The position numbers and the translations under genes are program-made. A stretch of DNA of 10,615 nt from Promethearchaeota archaeon (lineage in GTDB: Archaea; Asgardarchaeota; Lokiarchaeia; Sigynarchaeales; SOKP01): NCBI GenBank assembly GCA_014729315.1, contig WJKD01000041.1, positions 1-10,615 of the forward strand, given 5' to 3'. The first letter of the stretch is position 1, and each line of letters starts with the position of its first letter. Of this stretch, positions 1 through 6,711 are shown piece after piece. The notes beneath the pieces are model-generated. The model was not told where the DNA came from and did not search any database. It saw only the letters and a program-made list of their open reading frames with translations.

Positions 1-371
1 CCAATGGCAACTGCTTCAGTTAAATTTCCCAAAGGTGTGCGATATTTAGTAATTACTTCGTCTTTCTTGCTCCCTTTTTGAGAGCTAATTTCTATATTCG
101 CCTCAGGATTAATTTGAGTATCAATAAGAGGGAGATATAATGTCTCTTCTGAATATCTGGGACTTGCGTCCAACATTCTATAAATCTCTATCTGGTTTTT
201 CTTTAAGTAGCGTTCTGGTATTTCGGACTTTAAGTATTTTTCTATCTTTCTTTTTTTAAAGAGTTTGTTTCCAAAATACCAATAATATAAACGAGGGCTA
301 AAGGCTATTTTATCTAATTTTTTCCCGGCAAAGGTATTGAGAAATCTCTCCTTATTTGTTTGCTCTGTCAT
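1..371 (-). CDS. URO-D superfamily protein, MtaA/MtbA-like (partial, N-terminal 123 residues)
   Basis: Reading the minus strand from the ATG at 371-369 gives an open frame with no stop that leaves the window at position 1, so the C-terminal two thirds are missing. It opens with NKERFLNTFAGKKLDKIAFSPR (residues 6-27), the typical start of uroporphyrinogen-decarboxylase-fold proteins. Further matches to that family are an IEIYRMLDASPRY segment (61-73) and a TKYRTPLGNLTE segment (108-119), recalling the 'Y-x-T-P-x-G-x-L' stretch seen in URO-D-like proteins next to corrinoid methyltransferase genes. Known members either decarboxylate uroporphyrinogen III or move methyl groups from corrinoid proteins to a thiol or other acceptor (MtaA, MtbA). 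The catalytic zinc motif of the methyltransferases would lie beyond the edge, so the reaction cannot be assigned. The MttB-family gene at 6712 favours the methyltransferase reading by context. It lies 62 bases downstream of the isomerase-like gene on the same strand. Confidence 0.8.
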   Translation of the reverse strand, partial: MTEQTNKERFLNTFAGKKLDKIAFSPRLYYWYFGNKLFKKRKIEKYLKSEIPERYLKKNQIEIYRMLDASPRYSEETLYLPLIDTQINPEANIEISSQKGSKKDEVITKYRTPLGNLTEAVAI

Positions 372-433
372 TGATTCACACTTTCAAACCAACATTAATT
401 AAAAAATAATTCCTTTTCGTTTCTTTTTAAAAG

Positions 434-1930
434 TCAAAAAGTAAGATTTACAATTTCCAAGCCAAGAAGATGAGCGCCAATAATAAACTCTTCAACCCAA
501 TCTCCGATAAAACTCACTCTATGCCAGCCGAACGATTTCCAGTCGTAATTATCTAAAATATGCTTGACTTTACTTTTCACCAACACTTTCGAAACGCAAC
601 CTCCCTTTTCTGTTAAATTGTTAACTATTTTACCTGATCTTATTTCTATTTTGTTTTCAAAAACGCTAATTTTGATTGTCGTAATATCTTCTCCAACGGG
701 AAACTTTACGCATGGAGAGGCGCCGAGATATGCAGTCTCTCCATGATATAAAATCTCGTAGTCGGCTTTAGGGCCATCTAATCCGTATAATTTACTAGGC
801 GCTACGCAATGCATATAAGTAATTTGGTCATTTACAGAATCAAATGTGTGGTTTGAGACAAATCCTGGTCTGCCAGTAAGAGCCAGTCCAAATATGAAAC
901 TAATGGCGGAATCCATATCCGATTCGCAAATACCGTAATATCCTTCGTTGCTAAGTTCGTAGAAAGCCATACACGGATAGGCGGGTAATTTACCAGTTAG
1001 TAGAAAGGTGCCACAATCTGGAGCGAATATCCTACAATTTTTTTCATTAAGAATCTTCTTAAAAGCCAAATATAGTTTTGCAGAATTTATAATAGTTTTA
1101 TTGGTGGGTTCGACATTTTGAGCATTTTTTATCCAATTTTTAGCTATATGTTCTGCTTTTTTTTCATTTACTCTTTTATAAAATTCAACAATCTCGTCTG
1201 GATCTCCTCTAATCATTTCCGCATTGATGAGTTTTTTTAACTTATTGCTATACTTGTTTTCGTCCTTTCTCCACTGGTGAGCTTGGTCAAAACCTTCCGT
1301 ATCAGTATAAAACTGAAAAGATTTATCCACGCTCATTTTTCCAACTTGTTCAATAAACTCTGGGCTTTCTTTAAGTATTTTTTTTCTCTCTGGGTTGAAT
1401 AATCCTAAAATCACATCCCAGTCCATTTGAATTTTATCGCTAGCATATACTAAAATCTTTGTCCCTTGCCATCGTAAGAGATTAGACATAACTTCGATTG
1501 GTTCGTCAAAATCCTCGATATTACGGGAGGATATTGGATAAAGTCGAAGATTTTTGTCTTTTACGCTCACGAAAATTTTCGTAAAAGTGTGATCTCCCGC
1601 ATATATTAAATTTGCTAATATCACTGATTTTCCTATTTCAATAAATTCTTTACCCGCCTTTATGATTCCTGGATAACCATAGTGTCCTACGGTAAAGATT
1701 ACGACACCATGCGATTCTAAAATACTTTCCTTGATCTTTTCTACTAAATTAGTGTCGTATATTCCGAGAAGATCATTACTAGTAAAATAAATTTCAGGAA
1801 ATTTATCTTTTAGATGATTTAGAATAGTGTTCATCAGTTCTTCGTTATCGTATCCAATGTAACGCCACCCCGCTTCCCAACGAGGTTTTCCAATAAAGAT
1901 GATGTGAATTTTAATTTTACTATCGCTCAT
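434..1930 (-). CDS. L-fucose/L-arabinose isomerase family-like protein
   Basis: A 498-residue protein resembling the FucI/AraA-type ketol isomerases and their relatives of unknown substrate. The most telling region is residues 335-383, with CESDMDSA, LTGRPGFVSN, a TFDSVNDQ segment and MHCVAPSKLYG. Glu336, Asp364 and the C-terminal His470 (in GWHRVSFIGDW) are plausible counterparts of the Glu, Asp and His that bind the metal in fucose isomerase; this is assigned by eye. The N-terminal half (from IKIHIIFIGKPRW) looks like the alpha/beta substrate-recognition half of the family. No signal peptide is seen, so it is probably cytosolic. The length is shorter than classical FucI (close to 590 residues), as in many archaeal homologues. 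The substrate is unknown; many family members near sulfatase and sugar kinase genes are annotated only by fold. The start is the ATG at 1930, with a TATA-like box 20-30 bases upstream and no Shine-Dalgarno, so the message may be leaderless. It ends in TGA, the only non-TAA stop among the visible genes. Confidence 0.78.
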   Translation of the reverse strand: MSDSKIKIHIIFIGKPRWEAGWRYIGYDNEELMNTILNHLKDKFPEIYFTSNDLLGIYDTNLVEKIKESILESHGVVIFTVGHYGYPGIIKAGKEFIEIGKSVILANLIYAGDHTFTKIFVSVKDKNLRLYPISSRNIEDFDEPIEVMSNLLRWQGTKILVYASDKIQMDWDVILGLFNPERKKILKESPEFIEQVGKMSVDKSFQFYTDTEGFDQAHQWRKDENKYSNKLKKLINAEMIRGDPDEIVEFYKRVNEKKAEHIAKNWIKNAQNVEPTNKTIINSAKLYLAFKKILNEKNCRIFAPDCGTFLLTGKLPAYPCMAFYELSNEGYYGICESDMDSAISFIFGLALTGRPGFVSNHTFDSVNDQITYMHCVAPSKLYGLDGPKADYEILYHGETAYLGASPCVKFPVGEDITTIKISVFENKIEIRSGKIVNNLTEKGGCVSKVLVKSKVKHILDNYDWKSFGWHRVSFIGDWVEEFIIGAHLLGLEIVNLTF

Positions 1931-1948
1931 TTTTAATTCAAAAAAAAG

Positions 1949-1960
1949 TTATATAAAAAA
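1949..1960 (-). promoter_or_regulatory. TATA-like promoter of the isomerase-like gene
   Basis: On the minus strand the block reads TTTTTTATATAAC and is centred about 25 bases before the ATG at 1930. That is the archaeal TATA-to-start-site spacing, so transcription would begin at or next to the start codon. The adjoining T-rich run (minus strand, about 1955-1965) lies 40-50 bases past the end of the upstream BKACE gene and could also help end that transcript. Confidence 0.5.
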
Positions 1961-2006
1961 AAATTTATTTTTGGAATTCTTAATGATTTCGTTTTATTAC
2001 AAAAAA

Positions 2007-2822
2007 TTAAAGACCCAATATCTTTCTTGCTTCTGAGGGATCAGCAACCTCCCTACCCATATATTTGCATATATCTACTATCCGTGAGACTATCTCGGCA
2101 TTATCTTTTGCTGGAACTCCTTTTTCTAAAAAAGGATAATCTTCTGTTCCAACTCTTATATTTCCACCGTGGGAGATAGCCATTACTATCATTCTCGTAT
2201 GTTCATCTCCCATGGCACTCACAGTGTGGACACTATTGGGAGGAATATATCTCGTCCTATGCAAATATGAATCAAAAGTAGGAGGGCTCCATGTTCCTCC
2301 AGGCCAATTAAAGAATAAAGTTAATACGTGCGGTAAAGCCCAATTTAATAATCCCTTATCTGTTAAATAATTTAAATTCCAGTAAGAACCCGTGTGCCAT
2401 ACTTCCCATTCTGGCTTGATATTAAATTCTTGGCACTTTCTACAATAGTCCTCCAATTCTTTTAGGGGATGTAAAACATCCACAATCGCTCCAGGAAAGT
2501 TTTCAGCGTGATGATTTAAAATAATCGAAAGCATATCTGGTCTTGCATTAAAATCTCCCTCTCTTTGGGGTATAGATTCGCTCGACATACCTGCTTGTAT
2601 TAATACATCGCATTGTTCTCTAATTCGTTTAACAGTTTCAACCTCTTCGCCTCTTGGCAAATGCACATGGGCTATTGCCGCACCAGCTTCGTAACATTTA
2701 ACTGCATCTTCGACTAACTCGTCTGTAGATTGAGCCCAATTCTTAATTTCGGGATAAATCCACGAATTTGCAGTTGTTGCGGTAATAACAATCTTTTCGT
2801 TGTGTGCTAACATTTTTTTCAT
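2007..2822 (-). CDS. Beta-keto acid cleavage enzyme (BKACE, DUF849 family)
   Basis: A 271-residue TIM-barrel protein of the BKACE family. Members condense a beta-keto acid with acetyl-CoA and split it into acetoacetate and a new CoA ester; substrates include 3-keto-5-aminohexanoate (Kce, lysine fermentation) and dehydrocarnitine. Visible features are the HxH zinc pair in AIAHVHLPRGEE (His52, His54) and the GGNIRVGTEDYPFLEKG stretch (residues 219-235), whose Glu227 is the expected third zinc ligand and whose Arg223 lies in the conserved RVG-x-ED segment. Length is normal for the family. The LPRG after the histidines, where 'RD..G' is more usual, and the Trp/Tyr-rich segment WHTGSYWNLNYL (142-153) suggest a subgroup with its own side-chain specificity. 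Which keto acid it uses cannot be read from sequence. It is 76 bases upstream of the isomerase-like gene and 52 downstream of the sugar kinase. Start: ATG at 2822, with another in-frame ATG three codons in (2813) as the alternative. Confidence 0.9.
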   Translation of the reverse strand: MKKMLAHNEKIVITATTANSWIYPEIKNWAQSTDELVEDAVKCYEAGAAIAHVHLPRGEEVETVKRIREQCDVLIQAGMSSESIPQREGDFNARPDMLSIILNHHAENFPGAIVDVLHPLKELEDYCRKCQEFNIKPEWEVWHTGSYWNLNYLTDKGLLNWALPHVLTLFFNWPGGTWSPPTFDSYLHRTRYIPPNSVHTVSAMGDEHTRMIVMAISHGGNIRVGTEDYPFLEKGVPAKDNAEIVSRIVDICKYMGREVADPSEARKILGL

Positions 2823-2839
2823 TTCTAAGTGAGTTTTAA

Positions 2840-2850
2840 TCTATATATTA
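2840..2850 (-). promoter_or_regulatory. TATA-like promoter of the BKACE gene
   Basis: The minus strand reads TAATATATAG, centred about 23-25 bases before the ATG at 2822 and about 33 before the ATG at 2813. The spacing suggests a start site close to the first ATG. If transcription starts a few bases later, translation would have to use the ATG at 2813. Confidence 0.45.
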
Positions 2851-2874
2851 AAAGGATACTTACTAAATTAATTA

Positions 2875-3912
2875 TTACCGAGATACTCTACCTGACGTGT
2901 CTCCTTTCATGACATTAAGAACTTCTTCTATTGAAACTAAATTAAAATCCCCGTATATCGTATGTTTTAAACACGAGGCAGCAACTGCAAAATCTAATGC
3001 TTTTTGAGGAGAATCTTTAAAATTTAATAAACCATAAATTAGTCCACCCATAAACGAATCCCCACCTCCGACTCTGTCTACGATTGGAGTGATATCATAT
3101 TGAGGACCTTTATACATTTGATTCCCATCATAGAGTACCGCAGACCATGTATTATAGCTTGCAGAAATGGATCCTCTTAGAGTGATAGCTATTTTTTGGA
3201 GGTTTTTAAACTGTTTTTTCATTTCCGTTACAACATATCTGTAATTTTCAGCTTTTAACTCCCCAGAAGTGACATCGGTATTTGGAGCACTTATTCTAAG
3301 CACTTTTTCAGCATCTTCTTCGTTACCAATAACCACATCGCAATATTTAACTAGCTTAGGCATAACTTCAAAAGGTTCCTTTCCATATTTCCATAATTTA
3401 CTGCGATAATTCAGATCACAGGATACAGTTATATCTTTTTTCTTAGCTATTGAAACCGCTTCTAAACAAATATCAGCCAAATTTTGAGAAATTGCGGGGG
3501 TTATACCCGTTATGTGAAACCAGCCTACATCTTTAAATAATTTATCCCAGTTAAAAACACCAGGTTCTGCCGTTGCGATTCCAGAACGACCACGATCGTA
3601 AATAACCTTACTTGGTCTTGCGGATGCTCCGATTTCGAGAAAGTAAATTCCAATACGATCACCACCCCTAACAATCTTAGAGGTGTTTACTCCAAACTGT
3701 TGTAAGTATTGAATACACGCATCCCCAAGTGCATTTTTTGGTAATCGAGTTACAAAATCTACGGAAAAACCAAAATTAGCTAATGAAACCGCAACATTAG
3801 CTTCTCCACCTCCATAAACAACATCAAAAGATCTAGCTTGAGTAAACCTTTTATTTGAAGGAGGAGCCAATCTTAGCATTATTTCGCCGAAGGTTAATAT
3901 ATTTTTATCCAT
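2875..3912 (-). CDS. PfkB-family sugar kinase, 2-keto-3-deoxygluconate kinase type
   Basis: A ribokinase/PfkB-fold kinase of 345 residues from the ATG at 3912. Its start, MDKNILTFGEIMLRLAPPSN, is the typical N-terminus of KDG kinases. It also has the GGGEANVAVSLANFG substrate-side signature (residues 34-48), DLNYRSKLW (166-174) and the C-terminal DRVGGGDSFMGGLIYG motif (279-294), with Asp285 as the catalytic base and the GGGD anion hole in place of the commoner GAGD. KHTIYGDFN (316-324) is also usual in this group. KDG kinases phosphorylate 2-keto-3-deoxygluconate (or related keto-deoxy acids) at C6 with ATP, feeding an Entner-Doudoroff-type or uronate pathway; other ketoses cannot be excluded. 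The frame stays open to a TTG at 3939, which would add nine residues. The family alignment favours 3912, while promoter spacing favours 3939 as transcript start and possibly as translation start. It probably has its own promoter, being 139 bases from the upstream gene. Confidence 0.88.
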   Translation of the reverse strand: MDKNILTFGEIMLRLAPPSNKRFTQARSFDVVYGGGEANVAVSLANFGFSVDFVTRLPKNALGDACIQYLQQFGVNTSKIVRGGDRIGIYFLEIGASARPSKVIYDRGRSGIATAEPGVFNWDKLFKDVGWFHITGITPAISQNLADICLEAVSIAKKKDITVSCDLNYRSKLWKYGKEPFEVMPKLVKYCDVVIGNEEDAEKVLRISAPNTDVTSGELKAENYRYVVTEMKKQFKNLQKIAITLRGSISASYNTWSAVLYDGNQMYKGPQYDITPIVDRVGGGDSFMGGLIYGLLNFKDSPQKALDFAVAASCLKHTIYGDFNLVSIEEVLNVMKGDTSGRVSR

Positions 3913-3957
3913 AATTAACTCAATTTGTATATTAGACAATTTTAATTCAAAACTATT

Positions 3958-3970
3958 GATTATACTAAAT
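3958..3970 (-). promoter_or_regulatory. TATA-like promoter of the sugar kinase gene
   Basis: The minus strand reads ATTTAGTATAATC and lies 19-31 bases upstream of the TTG at 3939. This matches the position of the TATA-like box relative to the isomerase ATG at 1930. The start site would then fall near 3939, giving either a leaderless TTG start or a leader of about 27 bases before the ATG at 3912. Confidence 0.45.
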
Positions 3971-4051
3971 AGTTAATTTTGATAAATTTTTTGATAAGAC
4001 CCGGATAAATTACTATAAGATCAAAAGAAATATTGGATCCTCAACTAAAAA

Positions 4052-5011
4052 TTATCTTTGGATTTTTCCAGGGAGATAAAAATTATATTGCTTCTTAAAA
4101 ACCCTTTCTTTGAGGAATCTGTCAAATCGACGAACAGCTTGGAAAATTGTCCACATTTGAGCGTCACTTTTATAATAATTCTTTATCTCTTCTAAGCTAA
4201 TAGGTTCTATATCAAATTCCTCTGCTTCTTCTTGGAAGAATTTATTCACCAAACGAGTTAGACTCGGAATGAGCTCTGGTCTTTGTTCTTTATAAAAGTT
4301 TGCGATTAAATCAATAGAAACTCTCCGCCAATCATAATATCTGTCCACTGTATCTTGTAAAAAAAGAGCTTTTAGTATTCCTCTTAAAAACGAAGGAGCA
4401 CTTTTTAATAACAATACTGCGTTCATTGCTTCTTGTCCATTAATTCGAAATAGCGGAGTGCTCGTATCTAAATAATATAATTTTGATTTCGGAGTAATAG
4501 ACGGTTTATGAGGATTATAATCGATAAGGGCGAAGTTAGAAATCTGCCCATCAAGAGCTAAATCAAAAACGGGGTTTTCTTTATTAAAGCCCCATACTTT
4601 TTTCATTTCTCGCATTGCTAAAAGAACCAACAATCTTATCTCCGAAGGATTTAGTTTATGGATTATTTTATGTCCGACAGAATCAGGATGAATCTTTTCT
4701 TGGACGCAGTAGAACTGAATTCGATTCATATCGTCTTTAAACCAGACAGTATCATATTGGGGCATTCTTAGTCCCGCTTGAGCTAATAGTTTGTTATATT
4801 CATTATAAGCCCAGATATGTCGTTTCACTTGCTTTTCAGTGTCAAAAATTGGAATTCTTTTATACGCAACGGGTTCCGAATCGTTCAGAAGTTCGAAAAC
4901 TAAGCTTATTTCACCATAACCCAGAATTTTTATCGGAATTTTACCCCCTTCTGGATTAAATGTATCTAATGATCGTTCTAGTTCCTGTAACATTCTTTTA
5001 TTAACTTTCAT
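4052..5011 (-). CDS. Orphan protein with a protein-kinase-like motif set
   Basis: A 319-residue protein that I cannot assign to a characterised family. The order of motifs suggests a protein kinase/aminoglycoside phosphotransferase fold. There is a glycine loop-like ILGYGEISLVFEL (residues 29-41) and a VAYKR segment with Lys51 in the place of the VAIK lysine. Glu71 could be the helix-C glutamate, and YCVQEKI (101-107) is hinge-like. Asp154 and Asn159 in LDGQISN have the spacing of the catalytic D-x4-N, and Asp182 in YYLDTSTP is a possible metal-binding aspartate in the place of DFG. No membrane segment is seen; the rest is helical and rich in charged and aromatic residues, with an acidic patch near 261-267. 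The phosphate acceptor is unknown: a small molecule or lipid head group is as likely as a protein. It is on the same strand as the sulfatase (122 bases upstream) and the sugar kinase, but spacing suggests its own promoter. Confidence in the reading frame is high and in the fold moderate. Confidence 0.6.
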   Translation of the reverse strand: MKVNKRMLQELERSLDTFNPEGGKIPIKILGYGEISLVFELLNDSEPVAYKRIPIFDTEKQVKRHIWAYNEYNKLLAQAGLRMPQYDTVWFKDDMNRIQFYCVQEKIHPDSVGHKIIHKLNPSEIRLLVLLAMREMKKVWGFNKENPVFDLALDGQISNFALIDYNPHKPSITPKSKLYYLDTSTPLFRINGQEAMNAVLLLKSAPSFLRGILKALFLQDTVDRYYDWRRVSIDLIANFYKEQRPELIPSLTRLVNKFFQEEAEEFDIEPISLEEIKNYYKSDAQMWTIFQAVRRFDRFLKERVFKKQYNFYLPGKIQR

Positions 5012-5060
5012 CTAAATCAACCTTGAAAATTTCGTACAAATAAAAGTTTTGATCTAATCA

Positions 5061-5070
5061 AATATAAAAT
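5061..5070 (-). promoter_or_regulatory. TATA-like element upstream of the kinase-like gene
   Basis: The minus strand reads ATTTTATATT, centred about 55 bases before the ATG at 5011, which would leave a leader of roughly 28 bases. The leader contains AAGGTTGAT shortly before the ATG, at best a weak ribosome binding site. Confidence 0.35.
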
Positions 5071-5133
5071 TAAGCTATCAATATGCTTGTTTAGTTGATT
5101 TTTTTGAAGTCTTTAAATTTAGAACTTAATTTA

Positions 5134-6555
5134 TTAATCCCTTGCCCCTCTCAAAATTATTCGATTCTTCGTCCAGTTATCCCTATACCATGTACATTTT
5201 TCGAATGTGTCATTAATAGAATACATTTTGATTTTTAACTTATTGCGACATTTCTTAATTAATTCTGAATATTCAGAATTTTCCGCCAAATTGGTCTTTT
5301 GGTAAGGATCTTTTATATTATCGAATAGAATTTCTGAATTATCTACTCGAAATACTGCGTAGGTGTATTTTTTATCTCTAAATCCTCGCCACTCGTGACC
5401 ATTGATCCAATCAGCGCAAGCACCAGTATTTTGAAGAAATGCAAATTCAGGTTCAACTCCTTCTAGGCCTAATGCACAATGACTAAGATCAACACCTTCA
5501 GCGTCCTTAGGATTTTCAAGACCCATGAGGGACAATAGTGTAGGCATAATGTCAACAGTTCCAACACAAGCATCTGAGGTTAAGTTTTTGGGAATTTTCC
5601 CTGGCCATCTAAATAATAAGGGAACTCTAATTGCTTCTTCGTAAAAGATATTCTTAGCCCTTCTTCCGTGAGAACCCAGCATTTCACCATGATCAGAAGT
5701 GAAAACTACTATCGTATTTTTGGATAAAGACAATTTATCAATCTGTTCGATTAGCCTTCCAAAATTCCAATCTAAGTTAGCGGTCATAGCATAATAATAT
5801 TTACGCCATTTTTCTAATTTTTTACGCTCGTTATTACTCAATCTACCCCATGGGTCTGCGTATTTATCATTTTCTGGCTCGTAATTAGGTGGATTAGGAA
5901 ATCCTATATCTTTAAAAATTTTTCGATATTCTTGAGGAACATTGCTACGAGTCCAAGGGTCGTGAGGTGTTCCATAGGACAAGAAAAGAGCAAAAGGTTT
6001 TCCACTTATCGCAGCACCTTCAAGATATTCCATCGCTAAATTTGTTTGAGCGTCTGGTTCATAAACGCCTTTTTCGTATCGAATTTGTCTAGGTGTATTT
6101 CTATGGTAAAATCCGTGATAATATAAATGATTAAAATTATATGCAGCCCAGTAACCGTCAAAACCTAAACGATGAGGTCCTGGAGGGACAAAACTGTTTT
6201 TGGAATCGTAATGATTACCCAGTTCATTCGCATAGAGATGCCACTTGCCAATGTAAGCAGTATTATAATTACTTTCAGTGAGAATGTGTCCAAAACATTT
6301 TTGATTGGGATTCATTCTTAACTCATTAATTACCATCCCTGTAGTAGTAGGATATTTTCCCGTGAAAAGTGAGGCTCTATACGGAGCGCATACGGGCATA
6401 GTTGATACTGCGTTAGTAAAATTTACACCTTCTTTAGAAAAGTTATCAATATTAGATGTACGAGCGGTTTTGTCTCCCGTAAAGCCACATCTCGAATATC
6501 CCAACTGATCTGCGAAAATATAAATGAGGTTTGGTTTATCTTTATTATCACTCAT
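5134..6555 (-). CDS. Cys-type sulfatase (choline-sulfatase/arylsulfatase superfamily)
   Basis: A 473-residue type I sulfatase. The signature is VCAPYRASLFTGKYP (residues 55-69): Cys56 is the residue converted to formylglycine, Arg60 stabilises it, and TGK follows, giving a C-x-P-Y-R variant with Tyr in place of the usual Ser. Other active-site parts in order are IFADQLGY (13-20, with Asp16-Gln17 in the metal-binding position), GKWH (103-106), GTPHDP (195-200, His198), FTSDHGEMLGSHG (285-297, Asp288-His289) and Lys301. The N-terminus shows no signal peptide, so the enzyme is probably cytosolic and acts on an imported or internal sulfate ester. Activity requires a maturase (formylglycine-generating enzyme or an anaerobic radical-SAM maturase), which is not in the window. 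The substrate could be choline-O-sulfate or a sulfated sugar; superfamily resemblance does not settle this. It is transcribed divergently from the MttB-family gene across 156 bases. ATG at 6555, stop TAA. Confidence 0.92.
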   Translation of the reverse strand: MSDNKDKPNLIYIFADQLGYSRCGFTGDKTARTSNIDNFSKEGVNFTNAVSTMPVCAPYRASLFTGKYPTTTGMVINELRMNPNQKCFGHILTESNYNTAYIGKWHLYANELGNHYDSKNSFVPPGPHRLGFDGYWAAYNFNHLYYHGFYHRNTPRQIRYEKGVYEPDAQTNLAMEYLEGAAISGKPFALFLSYGTPHDPWTRSNVPQEYRKIFKDIGFPNPPNYEPENDKYADPWGRLSNNERKKLEKWRKYYYAMTANLDWNFGRLIEQIDKLSLSKNTIVVFTSDHGEMLGSHGRRAKNIFYEEAIRVPLLFRWPGKIPKNLTSDACVGTVDIMPTLLSLMGLENPKDAEGVDLSHCALGLEGVEPEFAFLQNTGACADWINGHEWRGFRDKKYTYAVFRVDNSEILFDNIKDPYQKTNLAENSEYSELIKKCRNKLKIKMYSINDTFEKCTWYRDNWTKNRIILRGARD

Positions 6556-6568
6556 CTAATCAGTCCAA

Positions 6569-6582
6569 AAATCTTAAGATTT
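6569..6582. promoter_or_regulatory. 14-base perfect palindrome, possible operator
   Basis: AAATCTTAAGATTT equals its own reverse complement. It lies 14-27 bases upstream of the sulfatase ATG, just downstream of that gene's TATA-like element, where archaeal repressors often bind. Function is inferred from position and symmetry only. Confidence 0.4.
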
Positions 6583-6592
6583 ATTAAATATT
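6581..6592 (-). promoter_or_regulatory. TATA-like element of the sulfatase gene
   Basis: The minus strand reads AATATTTAATAA, centred about 31 bases before the ATG at 6555, which would give a very short leader. The region is generally AT-rich, so the call is tentative. Confidence 0.35.
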
Positions 6593-6631
6593 AAAATTGC
6601 TCTTATTATTATCTACTTTATTCTTTTTCAA

Positions 6632-6644
6632 TTTTTATATATAT
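6632..6644 (+). promoter_or_regulatory. TATA-like promoter of the MttB-family gene
   Basis: TTTTTATATATAT is the best TATA match in the divergent region. It is centred about 74 bases before the ATG at 6712, so the predicted leader is near 47 bases and purine-rich (AAAAAAAAGAAAAAAAAA). No Shine-Dalgarno is seen before the ATG. Confidence 0.5.
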
Positions 6645-6711
6645 CAAGTAAAAAAATACACAGTTTAAAGATAAAAAAAAGAAAAAAAAACAGATTTGTA
6701 TAGATCATCTT

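Noticed and set aside
564..746. Short plus-strand frame opposite the isomerase-like gene
   Set aside because: It lies wholly inside a well-supported gene on the other strand, and its product has no recognisable motif.
3977..3997. 9-base direct repeat TTTTGATAA at 3977-3985 and 3989-3997, upstream of the sugar kinase
   Set aside because: Two copies of a short AT-rich word are not enough to call an operator, though the position is upstream of the kinase TATA box.
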